DNA from: an uncultured Opitutia bacterium
GTDB lineage: Bacteria > Verrucomicrobiota > Verrucomicrobiia > Opitutales > Opitutaceae
Reading direction: 5' to 3'
Assembly: GCA_903820035.1 (NCBI GenBank)
Contig: CAIJFT010000075.1
Location: 1 to 49,429 of the forward strand
Length of the DNA stretch: 49,429 nt
Shown here: one piece after another, positions 42,813-49,429 of the stretch
How the letters are laid out: every line of letters starts with the position of its first letter
Position numbering within the stretch: position 1 is the first letter of the stretch
The notes under the pieces: model-generated
What the model was told of the DNA's origin: nothing
What the model saw: the letters and a program-made list of their open reading frames with translations, nothing else
The model's database searches: none
Translations under genes and position numbers: made by a program

Positions 42813-44672
42813 ATGGCCAAAGTCCGCATCCTGACCGACCGGGTCGCCAATCAGATCGCCGCCGGCGAAGTTATCGAGCGCCCCGCCGCGGTCGTGAAGG
42901 AGTTGGTCGAAAATGCCCTCGACGCCGGCGCGACGCGCATCGACGTGGAGTTCCGGCACGGCGGCCGCTCGCTCATGCGGATCGAGGACAACGGTCACGG
43001 CATGTCGCGCGACGACGCGCTGCTCTGCCTCGAACGCCACGCCACGAGTAAAATCACCGAGGCCGCCGACCTCGACCGGCTCGGCAGTTACGGCTTCCGC
43101 GGCGAAGCCCTGCCGTCGATCGCGAGCGTTTCGCGCTTCGAGTTGCAAACCCGGGAGGCCGCCAGCGAGGCCGGCACGGAGATTTTGGTCAACGGCGGCA
43201 AGTTCGTGCACGTGCGCGACTGCGGTCGCCCCGTCGGCACCCGCATCGATGTGACGCACCTGTTCAACTCGGTGCCCGCGCGCCGCAAGTTTCTCAAGAC
43301 CGACCAGACGGAGGCCGCGCACATCGTGCACTGCGTGCGCCTTTACGCGCTGGCGTGTCCGCGCACCGCATTCACCCTGATCGAGGACGGTCGGATCATC
43401 TTCCGTTCGCCCGAGTGCCGCACGCTGGAGGAGCGCATCGCGGAAATTTTCGGCCGGCAGATCGCCGAGGGCCTGATGCCGATCGACTGCGAGGAGCCGG
43501 GCCTCCGGTTGCGGGGTCTGATCGGCCGGCCCGGGGTGGGGCGCTCGACGCGGCACGAGATGATTGTCTTCGTCAACGCCCGCCCGGTCGACAGCCGCAC
43601 GCTCAACTACGCGTTGATCGAAAGCTACCACGAGTCCCTGCCCAAGGGGCGCTACCCGCTGGCGTTCGTCTTCTTCGAGTGTGATCCCGCCTCGGTCGAT
43701 GTGAACGTGCATCCCGCCAAACGGGAGGTGCGCTTTCGCAGCGAACCGCAGGTGCGCGGCTTTGTCATCCGCAGCGTGCTGGAGCGTTTGCGGGCCGTGC
43801 CCGGGGGCAATCAGGCGGCGGCGAATTCAGGCTCGCCGACGGTCAGTTCGCCGGGTGGGGATTTGCCGCGCGCGGATTCGGCAGGTGGGGGCGGGGCCCG
43901 GGCTTGGCCGGCGATTCGGCGGGCGGACCTGGTGGCGGCGACGTCACCCTCCGTCATCGGGTTTCCCTCGGGCGCGGCCGCCTCGCCCGCCCCTTCCGCC
44001 GCCCCAGTGCCGCCTGGGATTTCCCTTTTGGCTCCCGCCGCGCCCAATTCGCCGCCCGCCAGCCGCGATCCGCAGTCGGATCGGCTCTCCTCGCCTGGGC
44101 CCGCCTGGCGTTTCGTCGGTCTCGCCCACGGCAACTATGCACTGTTCGAGACGCCGTCCGGCCTCGTGTTGCTCGACCGGCGCTCAGCGCACGAACGCGT
44201 GTGGTTCGAGCGGCTGCGCGACCAGTTCCGCGCCGGCGCGGTGCCGAGCCAGCGGCTGCTCCTGCCGTTGCCCGTGGAACTCGACGCCATCGCCGCGGCG
44301 CTGCTGATCGACCGCCTTGGGTTCTTGCAGGCGCATGGTTTTGAGATCGGCGAGTTTGGCCGGAATTTCTTCCGGATTGAGGCGATCCCAGTGTGGATGG
44401 AGCCCTCGGACGCCGAGGCCTTCCTGCGCGACCTGCTCGGTGCGTTCCGCGAGGGGATTTTTCCCGACGCCCAGACTGATCTCGCCCACGACGCCTTGGC
44501 CCAGCTCGCGGCGACCAAAGCCGTCCGCTTGCCGGAAATCGCCGGCGAAACCGAACTCCGCGCCTTGGTGAGCCAACTGTTCGCCAGCCGCACGCCGCTG
44601 ACCAGCCCGGCGGGCCGACCCACCTACATCGAGCTCAACCACGGCGAGCTGGCGCGGCGGTTCCAGAAATAG
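42813..44672 (+). CDS. mutL: DNA mismatch repair protein MutL
   Basis: 619 residues from the ATG at 42813. The N-terminal GHKL ATPase is intact: ELVENALDAGA with E33 and N34, DNGHGMS, the SKI segment, and GFRGEALPSIASV. The transducer domain has NVHPAKREVRF. A Pro/Ala/Ser-rich linker (about 335-430) leads to the C-terminal dimerisation domain. There the nuclease motif DQHA(X)2E(X)4E reads D455-R-R-S-A-H-E-R-V-W-F-E466, and the zinc-site motif CPHGRP reads S598-P-A-G-R-P, so the metal ligands Cys and His are gone. The protein should bind ATP, MutS and DNA but probably does not cut DNA itself. No mutS is in the window. Confidence 0.95.
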   Translation: MAKVRILTDRVANQIAAGEVIERPAAVVKELVENALDAGATRIDVEFRHGGRSLMRIEDNGHGMSRDDALLCLERHATSKITEAADLDRLGSYGFRGEALPSIASVSRFELQTREAASEAGTEILVNGGKFVHVRDCGRPVGTRIDVTHLFNSVPARRKFLKTDQTEAAHIVHCVRLYALACPRTAFTLIEDGRIIFRSPECRTLEERIAEIFGRQIAEGLMPIDCEEPGLRLRGLIGRPGVGRSTRHEMIVFVNARPVDSRTLNYALIESYHESLPKGRYPLAFVFFECDPASVDVNVHPAKREVRFRSEPQVRGFVIRSVLERLRAVPGGNQAAANSGSPTVSSPGGDLPRADSAGGGGARAWPAIRRADLVAATSPSVIGFPSGAAASPAPSAAPVPPGISLLAPAAPNSPPASRDPQSDRLSSPGPAWRFVGLAHGNYALFETPSGLVLLDRRSAHERVWFERLRDQFRAGAVPSQRLLLPLPVELDAIAAALLIDRLGFLQAHGFEIGEFGRNFFRIEAIPVWMEPSDAEAFLRDLLGAFREGIFPDAQTDLAHDALAQLAATKAVRLPEIAGETELRALVSQLFASRTPLTSPAGRPTYIELNHGELARRFQK

Positions 44673-44900
44673 GTCGGCGGGCGCGGTCCAAACGCCCCAA
44701 ACGTTGCCGCTAGGGGAGGTGCCGCCGGCCAGCGCACCGACCTGCACCCGGGTTACTGGCTCGAACAAGGTGCAGTGCGGCAGTGGTTTGGGTGGGTGGG
44801 GGCCGCCGATTGAACGGGGCAGGTCCGGCCCGTGCAGAAATAACCCTTTACCGCACGGTCGGATGTCACGATTCCTGCTACTCCGGTCCGTTTTTCCACC

Positions 44901-47492
44901 ATGTCGTCCGCCGCCAATAAGAATCTCTCCCGCCAAGCCAAGACGCCCGCTGCCGCCGCCGCCGCCAACCGCGGGGTCCAATCCGGCGCCGCCAGCACCG
45001 CGCCGTTCTCCGGGATGCCCGACTTGACCGGTCTGCGCACCGAGTTGCCCAACGAGACGCCCGACCAGGCCATGCGCCTGTTGATTCAGCGGCACCTCAT
45101 TTCCACCTTGGCCCGTCATACCGGTTCGGCCACTCCGCGCGACTGGTGGGTTGCAACCGTCCTCGCGCTGCGCGATACCATCCACGAGCGGATGATCGAG
45201 ACCCAGGCGGTGCACAACGCCCAGAACGTGCGCCGGATTTATTATTTTTCCCTCGAGTATCTGTTGGGTCGGCTATTCGGCAGCAACCTGACTGCGACCG
45301 GCCTGTACGAGACGGCCAAGCGTGCGCTGGCCGCGCTGGGTCAGGACTTCGATTCGATCCGCGAGTCCGAGGTCGACATGGGGCTGGGCAACGGCGGCCT
45401 CGGCCGGCTCGCGGCCTGTTTCCTCGATTCGCTCGCCACGCTCGACTACCCGGCGCTGGGCTACGGCATCTATTACGAGTACGGCCTCTTCAAGCAGGCG
45501 TTCGTCAACGGTCACCAGATCGAGCACCCCGACAACTGGACGATTTTCGGCAATCCTTGGGAGGTGGTCCGGCCCGAATACACCCAGCAGGTCCGGCTCT
45601 ACGGTCGCGTGGAAAATGTCTTCGACGACCGCGGCAATTACCGTCCGCGCTGGGTTGATACGAAGACGATCCTCGGCGTGCCGCACGATATTCCGATCGC
45701 CGGCTTCGGCACCAAGACGGTGAACCTCCTCCGCCTCTGGGCCTCGAAGGCCACCGAGGACTTCGACCTCGCCGCCTTCAATAGCGGCGGCTACGTCGAG
45801 GCCGTGCGGGAAAAGGCCATCGGTGAGACGGTCTCCAAGGTGCTTTACCCGAATGATAAGAGCGAGGCCGGCAAGGAGCTGCGCCTTGTGCAGCAGTACT
45901 TCTTTGTCTCGTGCTCGCTGCGCGACCTGCTGCGCCGGCACTTCCGCACGCCCGGCAATTCCTGGGATAATTTCGCCGACAAGGTCGCGGTGCAGCTCAA
46001 CGACACGCACCCGGCGATCGCGGTCGTCGAGTTGATGCGCATTCTGATTGATGAGAATGCGATGACGTGGGACGCCGCCTGGGCGATCATCACGAAGACG
46101 TTTGCGTACACCAATCACACGCTGTTGCCCGAAGCGCTCGAGAAGTGGGGCGTCGGTCTGTTCGAGCGCGTATTGCCGCGCCATCTCCAGCTCATCTACG
46201 ACATCAACTCGCATCTGATGGCGGCGGTGGAAAAGCGGTGGCCGGGCGACAACGACAAGAAGCGGGCCTGCTCGCTCATCGAGGAAAACGGCGGCAAGGG
46301 CGTCCGCATGGCCAACCTCGCCGTCGTCGGCTCGCACGCCGTCAACGGCGTTGCCGCCCTCCACACCGCGCTGCTCAAGAAGCACCTCTTCCCGGAGTTC
46401 GACGAACTCTATCCGGGCAAATTCCAGAACAAGACCAACGGCATCACGCCGCGCCGCTGGCTGCTGAAATCGAATCCGCGCCTCGCGGCCGCGATCTGCA
46501 CCAAGATCGGCCACCGCTGGCCGCGCGATCTCGACCAGTTGCTCCGGTTGGAGCAGTTCGCCGACGACGCCGTGTTTCAACAGGAGTTCATGGCGATCAA
46601 ACGCGCGAACAAGGTCGACCTCGCGGCCACGATTCAGGACGAGTGCGGTGTGACGGTTTCGCCCGACGCGCTCTTCGATGTCCAGATCAAGCGCCTGCAC
46701 GAGTACAAGCGGCAGCACCTGAATCTGCTTCATATCATGGCGCTCTACCGCCGGCTGTTGCGGAACCCCGAGCTCGACATCGTGCCGCGCGTCTTCGTCT
46801 TCGCGGCCAAGGCTGCGCCCGGGTACGACCTCGCGAAAAATATCATCCGCGCGATCAACGTCATTGGCGCCCGGATTAACTCCGACGCGCGGCTGGGGGG
46901 AAAGCTCAAGGTCGCATTCCTGCCCAACTACCGCGTGTCGCTCGCCGAGAAGATCATCCCGGCGGCCGATCTTTCCGAACAGATTTCAACCGCCGGCAAA
47001 GAGGCGTCGGGCACGGGCAACATGAAGCTCTCGCTCAACGGCGCCCTCACCATCGGCACGCTCGACGGCGCCAACGTCGAGATCGGCGAGGAGGTCGGGG
47101 CGGATAACATCTTTATCTTCGGCCTGACGGTCGAAGAGGTCGAGGCCCTGCGCGCCAGCGGCTACAACCCGTGGGATTTGTACCGCGGCGACGAGGAACT
47201 CCGGGCCATCATCGACTGGCTCGGGAGCGACTACTTCACCCCCGGCGAACACGGCGCGTTCAGTCAGCTCCACGGCAGCCTGATGCACGGCGGCGATCCT
47301 TACATGGTGCTCGCCGACTTCCGCGCCTACGTCGATTGCCAGGCGCGCGTCGACGCCGCCTATCGCGACCAGGCCAAGTGGGCCCGCATGGCGATCCTCA
47401 ACACCGCGCGCATGGGGAAGTTCTCCAGCGACCGGACCATCCGCGAATACGCGAACGACATCTGGAGCCTCCAGCCCGTCGCCGTTCCGTAA
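44901..47492 (+). CDS. glgP: Glycogen/starch/maltodextrin phosphorylase
   Basis: 863 residues, full length with an Ala-rich N-terminal extension of about 35. It removes glucose from alpha-1,4-glucan ends as glucose-1-phosphate using pyridoxal phosphate. Visible family segments: [37 protein letters not shown] (in part), [29 protein letters not shown] (in part), [10 protein letters not shown], and the cofactor site E701-A-S-G-T-G-N-M-K709, with K709 the Schiff-base lysine. It is preceded by 228 bases without a clear feature and followed by a hairpin at 47514-47533. It marks glycogen storage in this organism. Confidence 0.97.
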   Translation: MSSAANKNLSRQAKTPAAAAAANRGVQSGAASTAPFSGMPDLTGLRTELPNETPDQAMRLLIQRHLISTLARHTGSATPRDWWVATVLALRDTIHERMIETQAVHNAQNVRRIYYFSLEYLLGRLFGSNLTATGLYETAKRALAALGQDFDSIRESEVDMGLGNGGLGRLAACFLDSLATLDYPALGYGIYYEYGLFKQAFVNGHQIEHPDNWTIFGNPWEVVRPEYTQQVRLYGRVENVFDDRGNYRPRWVDTKTILGVPHDIPIAGFGTKTVNLLRLWASKATEDFDLAAFNSGGYVEAVREKAIGETVSKVLYPNDKSEAGKELRLVQQYFFVSCSLRDLLRRHFRTPGNSWDNFADKVAVQLNDTHPAIAVVELMRILIDENAMTWDAAWAIITKTFAYTNHTLLPEALEKWGVGLFERVLPRHLQLIYDINSHLMAAVEKRWPGDNDKKRACSLIEENGGKGVRMANLAVVGSHAVNGVAALHTALLKKHLFPEFDELYPGKFQNKTNGITPRRWLLKSNPRLAAAICTKIGHRWPRDLDQLLRLEQFADDAVFQQEFMAIKRANKVDLAATIQDECGVTVSPDALFDVQIKRLHEYKRQHLNLLHIMALYRRLLRNPELDIVPRVFVFAAKAAPGYDLAKNIIRAINVIGARINSDARLGGKLKVAFLPNYRVSLAEKIIPAADLSEQISTAGKEASGTGNMKLSLNGALTIGTLDGANVEIGEEVGADNIFIFGLTVEEVEALRASGYNPWDLYRGDEELRAIIDWLGSDYFTPGEHGAFSQLHGSLMHGGDPYMVLADFRAYVDCQARVDAAYRDQAKWARMAILNTARMGKFSSDRTIREYANDIWSLQPVAVP

Positions 47493-47513
47493 CACCCGTC
47501 CGAATAAGCGTCG

Positions 47514-47533
47514 CCCTGCGCGGGAGCGCAGGG
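47514..47533. terminator. Hairpin between glgP and the YdbH-type gene
   Basis: Perfect 8-bp stem (CCCTGCGC at 47514-47521 with GCGCAGGG at 47526-47533), loop GGGA, 22 bases after the glgP stop. A 5-bp hairpin (ACCTC/GAGGT) follows directly. No T-run. The CCCTGCG...CAGGG core resembles the intergenic sequence near 2863-2882. Confidence 0.45.
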
Positions 47534-47584
47534 ACCTCACCGCGAGGTTGAGTTACCCGCCGCCCCGGGTCATTTCTTTCCGCG

Positions 47585-48796
47585 GTGTCCTGTGTGCGTC
47601 CGCTGCTCCCGCTTGCCTTTGGCTGCTCCCTGCGGCGGTGCGCCGCCGCGCTGGGCTTCGTCTTGGCCTGCTGCGCCGGTGCCGCCGATGCCTGGAAAAT
47701 TCCCGCCCTCGACGGCGAGCTCTCCGGCGAATTGGCCCGGATCACCGATTCCACTCCGCTGCGTTGGTCGGTCGGGATGACGTCACCTCCGGGCGGCGGG
47801 CGGCACGGCGCGATGAAGGCGGACGGTCCCGGCGCACGCGTGCATGCCGAGGCGCAGCTCGACGCCGCCGGCGACGGGTGTTGGCGCATGCTCGCCGGCG
47901 AACTCGACCTCGGCCGTTGGTTCGGTGCCTTGCGGTCGTTCGCGCCCGACTCCGTCGCCGACCTTTCGATCGCCGGCACCCTCACGCTGTCGGGCGAAGG
48001 CCCGGTCCGGCGCGGCGCGCTCGGCGGCCGGGCCATGCTCGTTCTGCGCGACGGCCGGCTCGACGATCCCGCCCACCACTTGCAGCTGGAGGGGATCGCG
48101 GCCCGGATTGAGTTAAGCGATCTCGCCGCGCGTCGCTCCCCGCCGCGGCAGGAACTGACCTGGACCTCCGGCCGTTACGATGCGCTCGTGCTCGGCCCTG
48201 GCCGGCTGGTCTTTGCCCTCGACGGCGACACGCTACACGTGGAACTCGCCGCGTTGGGTGTTTTCGGCGGCGAACTGAAACTGGGCGCCTTTTCGCTCGC
48301 GTTGGGTTCGCCGGAGTTTGCGGTGACCGCCCGGCTCGAAGGCGCGGAGATCGCCGCGTTGCAGCCGTTCCTGCCGCCCGTGCTGCGGGAGGGGCGCGGT
48401 CGCCTGGATGGAGAGCTCTCGTTCCGGCGCACCGCGGCGGGAGTCCAGTTTGGTGCGGGCCGGTTGTCGCTGCGCCCCGGTGAAACCGCCGCGCTACGCT
48501 TCGCGCCGACGCCGGGACTCTTGTCGGCGAGCCTGCCCAAGGCCGCGTTGAAACTGTACCCCGGGCTGCAGGAAGTGGAGCAGGGGAACCTTCCGATCCA
48601 AGCGCAGTTGCTCGAGGTGTGGTTTACTCCCGAGGGCGACGCGCAGGGACGGACCGCGTCGCTGCGGATTCTCGGCGGTCCGTCCGATCCCAGCCTGCGG
48701 GCGCCGATCGATCTGAACGTCAACGTGCAGGGCCCGCTGGAGTCGCTGATCAGTTTCGGGACGAATTCCCGGCTGCGTTTTGGCGGCGGAAAATAA
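47585..48796 (+). CDS. YdbH-type (AsmA-like) inter-membrane phospholipid transport protein, short form
   Basis: 403 residues from a GTG, with an N-terminal signal or anchor (LGFVLACCAGAADA). The body is a run of beta-strands with Gly/Leu turns (LSIAGTLTLSGEGPVRRGAL, RLVFALDGDTLHVELAALG, FAVTARLEGAEIAALQPFL), as in AsmA/TamB/YdbH bridge proteins. The C-terminus (LDGELSFRRTAAGVQFGAG, ... PIDLNVNVQGPLESLISFG) matches the conserved end of YdbH. E. coli YdbH is about 880 residues, so this one is less than half as long. With the YnbE-like lipoprotein and YdbL-like protein directly after it, the gene is confidently part of the YdbH-YnbE-YdbL system that carries phospholipids between the two membranes. 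Confidence 0.8.
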   Translation: MSCVRPLLPLAFGCSLRRCAAALGFVLACCAGAADAWKIPALDGELSGELARITDSTPLRWSVGMTSPPGGGRHGAMKADGPGARVHAEAQLDAAGDGCWRMLAGELDLGRWFGALRSFAPDSVADLSIAGTLTLSGEGPVRRGALGGRAMLVLRDGRLDDPAHHLQLEGIAARIELSDLAARRSPPRQELTWTSGRYDALVLGPGRLVFALDGDTLHVELAALGVFGGELKLGAFSLALGSPEFAVTARLEGAEIAALQPFLPPVLREGRGRLDGELSFRRTAAGVQFGAGRLSLRPGETAALRFAPTPGLLSASLPKAALKLYPGLQEVEQGNLPIQAQLLEVWFTPEGDAQGRTASLRILGGPSDPSLRAPIDLNVNVQGPLESLISFGTNSRLRFGGGK

Positions 48797-48845
48797 GTGA
48801 ATACTCGGTTGAGCCGGGGCGTCGCACGCTTACCTTGTCCCCGCC

Positions 48846-49034
48846 ATGAAGCTTTCCCTTCGGCTGCTCGCGTTCAGTCTCCCCCTCGTCCTCGGCGGAT
48901 GCCTCAGTTTCAAGGCTGAGCCCATTGAAGTGAAACCGATCCATATCACCGTCGATGTGAACGTGAAGGTCGACAAGGCCCTCGACGACTTCTTCGGCGA
49001 TCTGGACAAGAAATCGGCCACGCGCACCTACTGA
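48846..49034 (+). CDS. ynbE: YnbE-type outer-membrane lipoprotein
   Basis: 62 residues, close to the 61 of E. coli YnbE. A lipoprotein signal peptide ends in LGGC (Cys at residue 19). The short mature part contains the family's PIHITVDVNVKVDKALDDFF strand and an acidic C-terminus. In E. coli, YnbE anchors in the outer membrane and adds beta-strands to the end of YdbH to complete the bridge. It starts 49 bases after the YdbH-type gene and is followed 25 bases later by the YdbL-type gene, the same order as in E. coli. Confidence 0.88.
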   Translation: MKLSLRLLAFSLPLVLGGCLSFKAEPIEVKPIHITVDVNVKVDKALDDFFGDLDKKSATRTY

Positions 49035-49059
49035 TCCCACGCTTTAATCCTCCCTCGTC

Positions 49060-49429
49060 ATGAAACGCTCCTATCTGTTTCGCCTCCTGTTTCTGATCGC
49101 CGCCTCTGTCATTGGCGCAACCCTGGTCCGCGCGGAAAGCCTCGGCGCGGTAAAGGCCCGCATCGAACAGCGTCTCGCCGCCGTGGATGCGCTGAAGGAT
49201 CGCGGGGTGATCGGTGAAAACAATCGCGGCTTCGTCGAGGTCCGCGGGACCGCCGCCGCCGCCGACCAGCGCATCGTCGCCGATGAGAACGCGGATCGCC
49301 AGACGGTCTACGCCGCCATCGCCGCCCAATCGAAGGAGTCCGCGGAGGCCGTCGGTCGCACGCGCGCCCAGAAAATTGTCGCCGCCGCCCGCCCCGGCCA
49401 ATGGATCCAGGATGCCGGCGGGGCCTGGA
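49060..49429 (+). CDS. ydbL: YdbL-type (DUF1318) periplasmic protein, partial at window end
   Basis: 123 codons are visible and no stop is reached before the window ends. A signal peptide (LFRLLFLIAASVIGATLVRA) precedes the DUF1318 domain: VKARIEQRLAAVDALKDRGV, IGENNRGFVEVRG, then a helix pair and the closing ARPGQWIQDAGGAW, which corresponds to the GYWIQTPDG-like end of YdbL, so only a few residues are probably missing. In E. coli YdbL is a periplasmic modulator of YdbH-YnbE assembly. Confidence 0.88.
   Translation, partial: MKRSYLFRLLFLIAASVIGATLVRAESLGAVKARIEQRLAAVDALKDRGVIGENNRGFVEVRGTAAAADQRIVADENADRQTVYAAIAAQSKESAEAVGRTRAQKIVAAARPGQWIQDAGGAW

Noticed and set aside
1-49429. Search by eye for tRNA, rRNA, CRISPR arrays, transposases, integrases and phage genes
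   Set aside because: None found. The short-period repeats are too degenerate and too short, and lack spacers of constant length, so they are not CRISPR.

Overview
The window is high-GC DNA (about two-thirds G+C by eye) with very few intergenic gaps. It most likely comes from a free-living verrucomicrobium, probably Opitutaceae. The evidence is a set of families largely confined to the PVC group: a TIGR02604/TIGR02603 membrane-bound dehydrogenase with a C-terminal CxxCH haem site, a DUF1549/DUF1553 - DUF1501 - PPC-domain operon, and Tat-exported Gfo/Idh/MocA and secreted TIM-barrel sugar proteins. Housekeeping genes (argH, mutL, glgP) indicate a chromosome. I see no tRNA, rRNA, CRISPR, transposase or phage gene.

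Layout. 1-1723: a repeat hairpin and a GT-C type membrane glycosyltransferase. 1842-7531: exported sugar metabolism (secreted sugar isomerase-like protein, 1014-residue haem-binding dehydrogenase, Tat-exported oxidoreductase). 8056-13590 (minus strand): DUF1549/1553, DUF1501 and PPC-domain proteins in one operon. 13789-14928: a RidA/chorismatase-fold protein behind a structured leader. 15142-22749: an MdtABC-type efflux operon (one adaptor, two RND permeases). 22904-23937 (minus): a DUF2293 protein and a small helical protein. 24132-28315: four genes I cannot assign, namely a small conserved-looking protein, a lipoprotein, a 965-residue single-span membrane protein with a very long disordered region, and a two-span membrane protein. 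28596-32952: a second efflux pair (RND permease then adaptor). 33199-39647 (minus): an exported protein, a hybrid histidine kinase and, translationally coupled upstream of it, a PAS-only membrane sensor with no kinase. 39925-49429: argH, an MFS transporter, mutL, glgP, and a compact YdbH-YnbE-YdbL envelope operon whose last gene runs off the window.

How the parts fit. The exported sugar enzymes and the DUF1501/1549 operon suggest periplasmic breakdown of complex carbohydrate, although no glycoside hydrolase or sulfatase lies here. Two RND systems without any TolC-like channel must use an outer-membrane factor encoded elsewhere. The PAS-only sensor plus coupled hybrid kinase looks like one signalling machine split into two polypeptides. 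YdbH-YnbE-YdbL is a lipid-transport bridge between the inner and outer membranes.

The most unusual non-coding signal is a set of short-period (6-9 bp) degenerate repeats confined to intergenic sites: near 18-86, 7605-7640, 10462-10490, 23955-24042 and 33751-33790. The best candidates for undescribed biology are the four-gene cluster at 24132-28315, the leader at 13666-13718 with three mutually exclusive pairings, and these repeat families.
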